Shown here: piece after piece, positions 47,496 to 55,992 of the stretch
Position numbering within the stretch: position 1 is the stretch's first letter
Layout of the letters: each line of letters begins with the position of its first letter
Assembly (NCBI GenBank): GCA_044361315.1
Contig: JBIKJA010000007.1
Coordinates: forward strand, 144,608-208,607
DNA from: Crocinitomix sp044361315
Lineage (GTDB): Bacteria; Bacteroidota; Bacteroidia; Flavobacteriales_D; Crocinitomicaceae
DNA: 64,000 nt
Reading direction: 5' to 3'
The notes under the pieces: model-generated
Database searches by the model: none
What the model was told of the DNA's origin: nothing
Seen by the model: only the letters and a program-made list of their open reading frames with translations
Program-made: the position numbers and the translations under genes

Positions 47496-48158
47496 TTACA
47501 TGTTTAGGTAATTCATTAATTCATCGTAGCGTCTTTTCAAATCATCTTGAAAATTCCCTTTTGAATACGTTTCCTTAATCGTGTAGTCATATCTGCTAAA
47601 GGTTGCGATAATCCGATCTAAATCTAGCGTGTTTATTTTGATCGTCACTTCGATTTCTGTTGAATCTGGGAGTGATGTAATATATGAACTTAAAATTTTC
47701 GCATTATTTTCTTCAACAATTCGTGCAATCTGAGTTAAGGAATAATCGTGGGTATTCATAACAAATACCAAAATTCCACCTGGTTCTTTAATCGAAATTA
47801 CCGCTGTGATTTGAGACATTAAAAACAACAAATCCGTACAACCCATGTATTCGTTATTTTCGTCAAGAATGGGCACCACCGTAATTTTCAGATCAGCGAT
47901 CATTTTCATCAATTCGTAGGCATGACGATTTGAATAAATAAAAGGGTTTGGGAGATTCACAAAACATTCATCCAACCGCATTGCTGGGTTTGGCATGTCA
48001 TAAACATCACTTTCTGAAATTAATCCTATATATTGATTTCCTTTTACGACAGGGAGATGACTGACTCTGAATTCGTTCATCCAATTGAGGGCTTTCTCGC
48101 CTGTTTCTTTGTATTTCAGGGGAGGAATTATTTCTGATATGAGTTCTTCTGCTCTCAT
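47496..48158 (-). CDS. CBS-domain pair protein
   Basis: 220 residues with two CBS domains (about residues 5-60, with FRVSHLPVVKGNQYIGLISE, and 75-130, with ITVVPILDENNEYMGCTD) and a C-terminal ACT-like region (PGGILVFVMNTHDYSLTQIARIVEENNAKI). The layout resembles AcuB-type proteins of Bacteroidota. CBS pairs usually bind adenine nucleotides. Being next to nadK suggests a regulatory link to nucleotide or energy state, which is inference. Confidence 0.86.
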   Translation of the reverse strand: MRAEELISEIIPPLKYKETGEKALNWMNEFRVSHLPVVKGNQYIGLISESDVYDMPNPAMRLDECFVNLPNPFIYSNRHAYELMKMIADLKITVVPILDENNEYMGCTDLLFLMSQITAVISIKEPGGILVFVMNTHDYSLTQIARIVEENNAKILSSYITSLPDSTEIEVTIKINTLDLDRIIATFSRYDYTIKETYSKGNFQDDLKRRYDELMNYLNM

Positions 48159-48217
48159 CTGGATTTTCTTATTATTAAATTACGTGCTAATTTACGCAAA
48201 TATTGTACTAACCTTTG

Positions 48218-48225
48218 TAAATTTG
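48218..48225 (+). promoter_or_regulatory. Candidate -7 element, pdxJ
   Basis: TAAATTTG matches TAnnTTTG, 26 bases before the pdxJ start, in the gap between the divergent CBS gene and pdxJ. Confidence 0.45.
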
Positions 48226-48251
48226 TAGACAAAAATGAGATCGCCTTACAA

Positions 48252-48971
48252 ATGGAGACAAAATTAAGTGTAAATATTAATAAAATTGCCACCCTAAGAA
48301 ATTCGCGAGGAGGAAATTTACCAGATTTAGTCCAGTTTGCAAAGGATTGTGAATTGTTTGGCGCTGATGGCATTACAATTCATCCACGGCCGGATGAGCG
48401 GCATATTACAACTAAAGATGTTGGTGATTTGGCAAAAATTGTTCGAACTGAGTTTAATATTGAAGGGTATCCTGATGATAGATTTATGCAGTTATTGGAA
48501 AGATATCGACCTGCACAAGCTACTTTAGTTCCGGATCCTCCCGGAGTTTTAACCTCAAATACGGGTTGGGATCTATCTAATGATCTAGGATTTTTAAAAC
48601 CTATTATTGAAAAAATTCATGCCATGGGAATTCGAAGTTCACTTTTCGTGAATGGGGATGAAAAAAGTGTTATCGCGGCAACCAAATTGGGTGTAAACAG
48701 AATTGAATTTTACACAGGTCCCTATGCCTCCCAATTTGATGAAAATAAATCCACTGCGATTGCACCTTATAGAATAGCCGCTAAAGCTGCTGCTGATTAT
48801 GGTGTTGGAATTAATGCTGGACACGATTTAAATTTAAAAAATCTCCGTTACTTTAAAGAAAATATACCCAATCTGCTCGAAGTTTCAATTGGTCACGCAT
48901 TGATTTCGGACGCTTTGTATTTGGGGATTGAAAATACCATTAGAATGTATAAACACCAACTGAATTTTTAA
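48252..48971 (+). CDS. pdxJ: Pyridoxine 5'-phosphate synthase
   Basis: Condenses 3-amino-2-oxopropyl phosphate with deoxyxylulose 5-phosphate in the DXP-dependent vitamin B6 pathway. Signatures: LSVNINKIATLRNSRGG, GADGITIHPRPDERHI, FNIEGYPDDRF, RIEFYTGPYA and GVGINAGHDLNLKNL. 239 residues. Its stop overlaps the next ATG by 1 nt (TAATG). Confidence 0.96.
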   Translation: METKLSVNINKIATLRNSRGGNLPDLVQFAKDCELFGADGITIHPRPDERHITTKDVGDLAKIVRTEFNIEGYPDDRFMQLLERYRPAQATLVPDPPGVLTSNTGWDLSNDLGFLKPIIEKIHAMGIRSSLFVNGDEKSVIAATKLGVNRIEFYTGPYASQFDENKSTAIAPYRIAAKAAADYGVGINAGHDLNLKNLRYFKENIPNLLEVSIGHALISDALYLGIENTIRMYKHQLNF

Positions 48972-49729
48972 TGAAGTTACATTACCGAAATATTGGAGAA
49001 GGTGAACCATTGATTATTCTTCATGGACTATTTGGCTCAGCGGACAATTGGCAAACATTAGGTAAAAAATTTGCTGAAAATTTTTCTGTTTATTTTGTGG
49101 ATCAACGGAATCATGGGCATTCACCGCATACGGAGGAGTTCAATTATGAAGCAATGGCGGCCGATTTATATGAATTGATCTCCGATTTAGGTCTCTCTCA
49201 AGTGAATCTTCTTGGACATTCGATGGGAGGAAAAACGTGTATGGAATTTGCAAAAAATCACAGCGACTTGATTAATAAAATGATTATTGTTGATATTTCG
49301 CAAAAAGGGTATCCATTGCACCATGATGCGCTTTTAGATGGAATGAACTCTATGAATGTAGCTACTATAAAATCTCGGTCGGAAGCGGATTTATATTTAT
49401 CTCAAACAATTAGTGATGTTGGTGTGAGACAATTTCTCCTCAAAAATTTATATTGGATTGAACCTGGACAATTGGCTTGGCGAATTAATTTACCTGTGTT
49501 GAGTCGAAAAATTAGTGAAATTGTGGATGAAATAGTATTCGACCATATCGACCTTCCGACACTTTTTATCCGTGGAGGTAAATCAAACTATATTTTAGAA
49601 AGTGATTACAAAATGATCCATTCTAAATTTACATCTTCAGAGATTATTACGATTGAAGAAGCTGGACATTGGGTTCATGCAGAATCACCTGTTGGTTTTT
49701 ACCAAACGGTGGTTGATTTTCTATCTTAA
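48971..49729 (+). CDS. Alpha/beta-fold hydrolase, YbfF-like
   Basis: 252 residues. LIILHGLFGSADNW gives the oxyanion region, GHSMGG holds the nucleophile serine, the acid is likely in VFDHIDLPTLFIRGGKSNYI, and the histidine is in IEEAGHWVHAESP. The FGSADNW start matches esterases of the YbfF group, which hydrolyse short acyl esters and thioesters. Translationally coupled to pdxJ. The natural substrate is unknown. Confidence 0.88.
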   Translation: MKLHYRNIGEGEPLIILHGLFGSADNWQTLGKKFAENFSVYFVDQRNHGHSPHTEEFNYEAMAADLYELISDLGLSQVNLLGHSMGGKTCMEFAKNHSDLINKMIIVDISQKGYPLHHDALLDGMNSMNVATIKSRSEADLYLSQTISDVGVRQFLLKNLYWIEPGQLAWRINLPVLSRKISEIVDEIVFDHIDLPTLFIRGGKSNYILESDYKMIHSKFTSSEIITIEEAGHWVHAESPVGFYQTVVDFLS

Positions 49730-49885
49730 TTTTTTTCTGTAAAAAAATCCAAAACTCGTTTAAAGATCAAGCCCGAATTTTGATTTGTTGTCCTCATATT
49801 TCCGGATAAGTCGGTCATAAAATATAGGCTAAAAATTAATTGATCTTCGTGCTCAAAAAAAAAGAAAATTCTGCTTTATTAGGAA

Positions 49886-50134
49886 CCTCAGTTCGACTCT
49901 AAATTACCATTCAGATTTTTTTTAAAATTTGATGGATTAGCCATTTTCTCTGTGTTAAGGAGTCGATTTATTAAAATTAGTAGGCTAGTTAAAATAATGT
50001 CAGCCGAATTTTCGCATAGAAAAACATGATTTTTTCGTCAAAACAACTCGAAATAGCCCGCTATTACTTCGTTGCTTTTTCTCAAACTCAAGCTTTTCTT
50101 GGCGATCTGAATGAAATTTAAAATCGAACTAAGG
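49886..50134. mobile_element. MITE-like element with 30-bp terminal inverted repeats
   Basis: The left end at 49886-49916 and the reverse complement of the right end at 50105-50134 align over about 30 nt with four substitutions and one indel; both outer ends begin CCT. Directly outside both ends is the same 7-mer TTAGGAA (49879-49885 and 50135-50141), a perfect target-site duplication. No open reading frame of note lies inside. Another copy of the left end is at 25554-25620. It fills most of the 452-base gap between the hydrolase and the aspartoacylase-like gene. Confidence 0.78.
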
Positions 50135-50181
50135 TTAGGAAGTTCCGAAGTTTCATTCTCGCAAGTTTATTTCATTTTGGA

Positions 50182-51114
50182 TTAATCTATCCCAATATGA
50201 AATAAAGCGTCCCCTTTATTAACGACTGGGTTATTATTGTGTCCAAAAATATAACCATCCATTTTAGAAATCACGCGAGACTGATAGGTATTGTATGGAT
50301 TCGTGATTTTACCCAACACCTCTCCTTTTTTGACAAAATCCCCGGAAAATTTTTCCAAACTTATCACACCAGAACGATTGGCTCTGACCCATATTTTTTT
50401 ATCCAGTTCTTTTGTTTCAACTTTTTTTTCAGTGCCAGCTGCCATTTTACGATGGATTAACACATTTTTTAACCCGCGTAATCCTTCTTTAATACTATGC
50501 TCATCAATTCTCATCGATTCACCTCCTTCAAAAACTACCATTGGAATGCCCTTATTAAAGGCAGATTTTCTCAAAGAACTCGCAATCAAACCCGATTTAA
50601 CGGTAAAAGGCATGTTAAATTCAAGTGCTAATTTGTAGCTTTCTTTATCTTCGACTGAATACCTAGATTGAGGGTAATTGTACACACTATTTCCTCCTGT
50701 GTGGAAGTCTAAAGAAAAATCTGCAAAAGGAAGAATTTCTTGCGTAAAAACGTAAGCAATACGTGAGGCAAGCGACCCGTTTTTAGTACCAGGGAAAGCC
50801 CGATTTACATCTTTCCCATCAGGAAATCCTCTGGCATAATTAATAAATCCGTACACATTAAGCAAAGGAACTGCAATGACAGCGCCCAATTTCAAATGAT
50901 TGAACATTTTTTCACGCACAGCTCGACGCACAATTTCGATTCCATTCACCTCATCCCCGTGCACACCGCCAATGACAAGTAGCGTTGGTCCAGGATGTTT
51001 GCTTCTAAAAACATGGGCAAAAAGGTTGATTTCAGTTCCCGATGGCAAATTTGCAACAGGAATTTGCACTGTAATATTTTGACCAGGTTCAATCGTTTTA
51101 TTATAAATCTTCAT
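50182..51114 (-). CDS. Succinylglutamate desuccinylase / aspartoacylase family protein
   Basis: Zinc carboxypeptidase-like deacylase, 310 residues. The zinc site is GGVHGDEVNGIEI (His and Glu) together with the later SLDFHTGG histidine; VVFEGGESMR carries the probable catalytic glutamate. The C-terminal part is a lipoyl-like beta domain (IWVRANRSGVISLEKFSGD). It overlaps the RimK-type gene by 14 nt and lies downstream of it. Such pairs occur widely, which suggests that the two proteins act on the same modified peptide or small molecule. The true substrate is not known. Confidence 0.9.
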   Translation of the reverse strand: MKIYNKTIEPGQNITVQIPVANLPSGTEINLFAHVFRSKHPGPTLLVIGGVHGDEVNGIEIVRRAVREKMFNHLKLGAVIAVPLLNVYGFINYARGFPDGKDVNRAFPGTKNGSLASRIAYVFTQEILPFADFSLDFHTGGNSVYNYPQSRYSVEDKESYKLALEFNMPFTVKSGLIASSLRKSAFNKGIPMVVFEGGESMRIDEHSIKEGLRGLKNVLIHRKMAAGTEKKVETKELDKKIWVRANRSGVISLEKFSGDFVKKGEVLGKITNPYNTYQSRVISKMDGYIFGHNNNPVVNKGDALFHIGID

Positions 51115-51988
51115 GCGTATGTTTTAGTTCTGCAAAACGAATTATTTCTTCTGCAATTTTCACTTTTGTAACTCCTTCAATTCCCTCAAGGCCGGGTGAC
51201 GAATTAACCTCAATAATTAATGGGCCTCTTTTTGATCTCAAAATATCGACCCCTGCTACATTCAATCCTAAAATTTTAACTGCTTTTACTGCCATTTCTT
51301 TTTCTTGTGCAGTTAGTTCTACGTTGTGCCCCATCCCACCTCGGTGCAGGTTGGATCTAAATTCACCTTCTCCAGCAACCCTCATCATCGAAGCAACTAC
51401 TTTATCACCAACTACAAATACCCGCAAATCTTTTCCTTTAAATTCTTCAATAAATTCTTGCAATAAAATTTGTGTACGAGATGCAAAAAACGCCTCAAAC
51501 ATTTCATGCGCTTCTTTTTTGCTTTTCACCAAATGAACCCCAACACCTTGCGTGCCCTCAATCACCTTAATTATGAAAGGATATCCTAAAATTTTATCTG
51601 CAATTTTTTCCGCTTGATGCAAATCGTGTGAAAAATAAGTAATCGGTAAACCGATATTGTTTGAAGCCATTAGTTGCATGCTTCTAAACTTATCGCGCGA
51701 ATTGTAAATTCCTACTGCCATATTTAACACGGTAGCTCCCATGTCATGAAAATGTCTAACAACCGTAATACCATAAGCAGTTACAGAAGCTCCAATGCGA
51801 GGAATTACAATGTCTGGCTTCAAAATAATCTGATCATTATATATTACTTGATACGTATTTTCCTGAATCAATAAATCACATTGCATGTGATCAATTATCA
51901 GAACCTCATGATGAGCGTTTTTTGCAGCTTCATAAATTCGCCGAGTTGAATAGAGAAGTGCACCACGAGAAAGAATATAAATTCTCAT
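51101..51988 (-). CDS. rimK: RimK-family alpha-L-glutamate ligase
   Basis: ATP-grasp ligase, about 295 residues. Visible: LSRGALLYSTRRI near the start, PRIGASVTAYG, the ATP-binding PFIIKVIEGTQGVGV, DLRVFVVGDKVVASMMR, and the metal site IIEVNSSPGLEGIEG. RimK adds glutamates to the C-terminus of ribosomal protein S6 in E. coli; members elsewhere act on other acceptors. I chose the ATG at 51988; a second ATG at 51997 is equally possible. Confidence 0.9.
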   Translation of the reverse strand: MRIYILSRGALLYSTRRIYEAAKNAHHEVLIIDHMQCDLLIQENTYQVIYNDQIILKPDIVIPRIGASVTAYGITVVRHFHDMGATVLNMAVGIYNSRDKFRSMQLMASNNIGLPITYFSHDLHQAEKIADKILGYPFIIKVIEGTQGVGVHLVKSKKEAHEMFEAFFASRTQILLQEFIEEFKGKDLRVFVVGDKVVASMMRVAGEGEFRSNLHRGGMGHNVELTAQEKEMAVKAVKILGLNVAGVDILRSKRGPLIIEVNSSPGLEGIEGVTKVKIAEEIIRFAELKHTHEDL

Positions 51989-52145
51989 CGAATTCACCTA
52001 GTTTAAAATTAACAAAGTGCATGGTAATTCTCCACAAAATTAACCCCATTCAATTGGCCTTAATTCATTCCACTCATGGTTGTAAAAATAAAAGAATTTT
52101 TTTATTTAAACTCGGATTTCAAAGGGGAGTTAAGAAAACCTCAAA

Positions 52146-52652
52146 TCAATTGATAACCACCTGCGAAGTCTCGATCGTATTACTAATGTTTAAAGCCCTA
52201 TCTATTAGCCTTATGCCATACCTTACGGTATCTGAATCGGTGGACAAAGGATTATTAAATAACTTCATATTTACTTCAATCGTTCCTTTTATGGCTTTAG
52301 ATTTTCCCTTCACATTGATTGTTTTAATGCGGTATTCAAAGACAATCGAATCTCCGGCCAAATTTCTGCCTCGTTGCCAACCTCCAACATCTTTTTTTTC
52401 ATAATAATCTATATACAAATTATAGTAATAAAAGGAATCTGGTTCGTATGGACTAAGCGTATCCCCTGGATCTAAACCAATATCTCCATCCCCATCTGTA
52501 AAACTAAAATTAAGTAGGGCACTGTCTCCTGCTAAAATAAAGGAAGGATCGGAAATGATTGGTTCATTTGGGAATTCCTGATTTTTAAAACAAGACGAGA
52601 GTAGGATCGAAATCAGTGATAAGGAAAAAATAAAACGTACTTTTGTGCTCAT
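52146..52652 (-). CDS. Hypothetical lipoprotein with acidic DGDGDIG motif
   Basis: 168 residues, signal peptide with lipobox (ILLSSC), then a compact beta-rich domain containing FTDGDGDIGLDPGD, a motif common in Bacteroidota lipoproteins of unknown role that looks like a calcium-binding loop. Stands alone, divergent from the LuxE-like gene. Confidence 0.75.
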   Translation of the reverse strand: MSTKVRFIFSLSLISILLSSCFKNQEFPNEPIISDPSFILAGDSALLNFSFTDGDGDIGLDPGDTLSPYEPDSFYYYNLYIDYYEKKDVGGWQRGRNLAGDSIVFEYRIKTINVKGKSKAIKGTIEVNMKLFNNPLSTDSDTVRYGIRLIDRALNISNTIETSQVVIN

Positions 52653-52719
52653 CTAATCAAATTTGATTTTTTTTACCCGATCTAGTTAAAAGAATAAAAG
52701 TATTAATAATTTAGCGAAC

Positions 52720-53706
52720 GTGCAATACGAAGATAAATTACCTTTTGAGAAAGAATCAATTTTTACGATTGATTCAGAAACGTCATTTAACGAAATAGCA
52801 CTTTTGACTTTTCAATTTCAACGGGCAAACAATCGCATTTACAAGCGATATTGCGAACTTCTGAATATTACCGACGCGCTAGTTTCGCATTATTCAAAGA
52901 TTCCATTTTTGCCAATTGAATTTTTTAAAAATCATGCCGTGGTATCATTTGAAGGTGATCCATCAATTATTTTTTCGAGTAGTGGCACAACGGGCAGTAT
53001 TCCAAGCTTACATCGTGTAAAAGATCTTGAATTATACCAGGCCTCTTTTACAAAAGGATTTGAATTCCGTTATGGACCAATTGAAGATTATGTCGTTTTT
53101 GGTTTATTACCAAGTTACCTTGAAAGAGGAGGTTCTTCGTTAGTTTATATGGTTGATCATTTTATTCAAAAATCCAACCATCCAGAAAGTGGTTTTTTTA
53201 TGTCAAATTTTGACGAATTAAATGAACGGATAAAGGCTTGCAAAGGAAAAAACATCTTATTAATAGGAGTTGCTTATGCTTTGCTTGATTTTGGGGAGCT
53301 GTACCGACCAGATTTGTCTGGATGTATTGTTATGGAAACTGGTGGAATGAAAGGTCGCCGAAAAGAAATGATAAAAAGCGAATTACATCTCACCCTCAAG
53401 GAATTTTATAATACAACAGAAATTCATTCGGAATATGGAATGACCGAATTATTATCACAAGCGTACAGTGTTGGATTAGAGTTTATTACACCCCCTTGGA
53501 TGAAAATACTCACCCGGTCTTACACTGATCCTTTTGAATTAATTGCTGGCAAAACAGGTGGAATTAATGTGATTGATTTGGCAAATGTTTATTCGTGTTC
53601 GTTTATTGCAACGCAAGACCTTGGAAGGGTAAATGGAGAAGTTTTTGAAATCGCTGGAAGGTATGATTTGACCGACATTAGAGGGTGCAATTTATTAGTT
53701 CAATAA
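52720..53706 (+). CDS. LuxE/PaaK-like acyl-protein synthetase family protein
   Basis: 328 residues, GTG start. The adenylate-forming motif SSSGTTGSIPS is clear, followed by LLPSYLERGGSSLVYM, GCIVMETGGMKGRR and SEYGMTELLSQAY, which match the LuxE-type acyl-protein synthetases. In luminous bacteria LuxE activates fatty acids; orphan members of Bacteroidota have no assigned substrate. No lux genes are nearby. The next gene (ppk1) has its own promoter-like element. Confidence 0.85.
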   Translation: MQYEDKLPFEKESIFTIDSETSFNEIALLTFQFQRANNRIYKRYCELLNITDALVSHYSKIPFLPIEFFKNHAVVSFEGDPSIIFSSSGTTGSIPSLHRVKDLELYQASFTKGFEFRYGPIEDYVVFGLLPSYLERGGSSLVYMVDHFIQKSNHPESGFFMSNFDELNERIKACKGKNILLIGVAYALLDFGELYRPDLSGCIVMETGGMKGRRKEMIKSELHLTLKEFYNTTEIHSEYGMTELLSQAYSVGLEFITPPWMKILTRSYTDPFELIAGKTGGINVIDLANVYSCSFIATQDLGRVNGEVFEIAGRYDLTDIRGCNLLVQ

Positions 53707-53735
53707 TAAATTATTGTTAAAAATTAATTTTTTTC

Positions 53736-53765
53736 TTGAATATTAAAATAATTCTTATATCTTTG
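53736..53765 (+). promoter_or_regulatory. Promoter of ppk1
   Basis: TTG (53736-53738), 19-nt spacer, TATCTTTG (53758-53765): an exact Bacteroidota -33/-7 pair. It lies upstream of the terminator-like hairpin at 53804-53836, about 107 bases before the ppk1 ATG. Confidence 0.65.
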
Positions 53766-53803
53766 AAGCATGTTTTTTCATGGAAACATAGTTTTTTGAG
53801 GTG

Positions 53804-53836
53804 AAAACACCAGCTATCTAAATGGCTGGTGTTTTT
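53804..53836 (+). terminator. Terminator-like hairpin in the ppk1 leader
   Basis: 11-bp stem AAAACACCAGC (53804-53814) with GCTGGTGTTTT (53825-53835), 10-nt loop, and a T-run to 53836. It may end LuxE-gene transcripts or act as an attenuator for ppk1, because the only promoter match lies before it. Confidence 0.8.
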
Positions 53837-53871
53837 AGTTTATAACGTTCTATTTTTATCATTTTTTTTCA

Positions 53872-55914
53872 ATGAAATTATTTAATCGAGAATTAAGTTG
53901 GCTGTCTTTTAACGAAAGAGTCTTGCAAGAATCATTGGATATATCGAATCCTTTGGCCGAACGCATGCGGTTTTTAGGGATTTATTCAAATAATATGGAT
54001 GAATTTTATCGCGTTAGAGTTGCCTCGGTGCGACGGTTGATTGCGATTGGCGATGTTCAATTTGAAGGTTTTTCTGGCAGTGGAAGTGAATTGCTAAGAG
54101 AGATTAAAAAAGTGGTGATGGAGCAACAACGCTTGTTCGAATTATCTTACCAAAAGTTGTTACGAGAGTTAAGAGAAGTTAATATTTTACATACGACAGA
54201 AGTTGATTTGTCTGCTCCAGAGATAGAACAAGTACAGTCATTTTTTAACGAAAGCATTCGGCCTGAAGTAGTCCCAATTTTACTCTCCCCCCGCAGGAAG
54301 TTCCCTCACTTAAAGGATGGAGGCAATTATTTGGCGATAAAATTAACAAATTACGCAAAAACGAGGGTAAAATATGCGTTGATTGAAATTCCAACAAATG
54401 TACCACGATTTTACACCTTGCCAACCGTGGCGAATTCGCCTGTTAAATTAATGCTGGTAGATGATATTATTCGATTGAATTTACCTGAAATTTTTACCCT
54501 TTTTAAGTTTGACTTAATTCAAGCCCATGCGATAAAAATTACACGAGATGCGGAGCTTGATGTGGATGACGATATTTCAAAAAGTTACCTTGAAAAAATG
54601 CAAGACAGTGTTGAAATGCGAAAAGTTGGTGATACGGTTCGATTTGTTTATGACTCGTCGATGCCGTTGGATCAATTGCAATATTTAATGCACGCATTGC
54701 ATTTAAAACCAGGCGAAAATATCATTCCTGGCGGTCGATATCACAATTTCAAAGATTTTATGGGATTTCCGGATTTTAATAATCCAGCTTTTGTGTTTCC
54801 TAAACGCAAACCAACTGTACATCCTGATTTTAAAGATAATGAGCCATTGTTGAAAAAAATCCTTTCTAAGGACATTATGTTGTCGTATCCATTTCAACCC
54901 TTTCAGCATGTAATTGATGTTTTAAGAGAAGCTGCAATAGATCCAAAAGTAATTTCGATCAAAATCAATTTATATCGGGTTGCGAAAAACTCTCAAATTG
55001 TTAATGCGTTGATAAGTGCAGCTAAAAATGGGGTGCGAGTCACCGTTATTATTGAATTAAAAGCGCGGTTTGATGAATCCAATAATATTGCATGGTCGAA
55101 TTATTTAGAAGAGAATGGGGTGAATGTTTATTTTGGAGTTCAAAATTTAAAGGTCCATTCAAAACTCTTTTTAATCAAACGGAAAGCAGGCGATAAAATC
55201 CAAAGTATTGCGCATATTGGCTCGGGCAATTTTCATGAACGTACGGCGAAGGTTTATACAGATTGTTCTTTGTTAACATCAAATAAAATAATCACCTCAG
55301 ATGTGGACAAGATTTTCCGTTTATTTAAAAATAATATCGAACGAAGTATTTTTAAAGAAATATTGGTATCTCCATTTAATTTAAGGAGAAAAATGACCGC
55401 TATGATTGATGCTGAAATCGCTTTTGCTAAACAAGGTCAACCAGCAGAAATTATTATCAAGCTAAATAATTTAGTGGATTCGAAAATGATTCGAAAATTA
55501 TACGAGGCTTCGAAAGCAGGGGTGAAAATTAAATGTATTGTCAGAGGTATTTGCGCGATTATTCCTGGTGTAGCAGGTTTGAGTGAAAATATCACTATTC
55601 GCAGTGTTGTTGGTCAATATTTGGAGCATAGCAGAATAATTATCTTTAAAAACGGTGGTGCTGAAAAATATTTTATTTCTTCGGCGGATTGGATGACGCG
55701 AAATTTGGATAGACGAATTGAAGTAACCGTCCCTGTACTAGATAAAAATATTCAGCAAGATCTGAAATACATGATTAATATGTATCTAGCAGATAACCAA
55801 AAAGCACGAACCATCGATGCTTTGCAAAAAAATAAAAATGTAAAGTCTGACATTCAGAAAAAAATAAATTCACAACACGAAATTTATACGTACTTCAAAG
55901 CGAAACAAGTATAA
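53872..55914 (+). CDS. ppk1: Polyphosphate kinase 1
   Basis: Makes polyphosphate from ATP. Signatures in order: FNRELSWLSFNERVL and RMRFLGIYSNNMDEFYRVR (N-terminal domain), PLDQLQYLM, DIMLSYPFQPFQHVIDVLREA, the phosphohistidine site KVHSKLFLIKR, GSGNFHERTAKVYTD, and the second conserved histidine in QYLEHSRIIIF, then ISSADWMTRNLDRRIE. 680 residues is typical. The exopolyphosphatase-type gene follows after 78 nt, so synthesis and breakdown genes are paired. Confidence 0.96.
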   Translation: MKLFNRELSWLSFNERVLQESLDISNPLAERMRFLGIYSNNMDEFYRVRVASVRRLIAIGDVQFEGFSGSGSELLREIKKVVMEQQRLFELSYQKLLRELREVNILHTTEVDLSAPEIEQVQSFFNESIRPEVVPILLSPRRKFPHLKDGGNYLAIKLTNYAKTRVKYALIEIPTNVPRFYTLPTVANSPVKLMLVDDIIRLNLPEIFTLFKFDLIQAHAIKITRDAELDVDDDISKSYLEKMQDSVEMRKVGDTVRFVYDSSMPLDQLQYLMHALHLKPGENIIPGGRYHNFKDFMGFPDFNNPAFVFPKRKPTVHPDFKDNEPLLKKILSKDIMLSYPFQPFQHVIDVLREAAIDPKVISIKINLYRVAKNSQIVNALISAAKNGVRVTVIIELKARFDESNNIAWSNYLEENGVNVYFGVQNLKVHSKLFLIKRKAGDKIQSIAHIGSGNFHERTAKVYTDCSLLTSNKIITSDVDKIFRLFKNNIERSIFKEILVSPFNLRRKMTAMIDAEIAFAKQGQPAEIIIKLNNLVDSKMIRKLYEASKAGVKIKCIVRGICAIIPGVAGLSENITIRSVVGQYLEHSRIIIFKNGGAEKYFISSADWMTRNLDRRIEVTVPVLDKNIQQDLKYMINMYLADNQKARTIDALQKNKNVKSDIQKKINSQHEIYTYFKAKQV

Positions 55915-55992
55915 GAGGGTTTTATCTAAAATACTTTGTCTGACTACATAAAAAATTACTAATTTAAAGGGGAAACCCATCATAGAAATTGA

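Noticed and set aside
49886..50134. Degenerate protein gene in the 49.7-50.2 kb gap
   Set aside because: No frame shows a family motif; inverted ends and flanking duplication explain the segment better.
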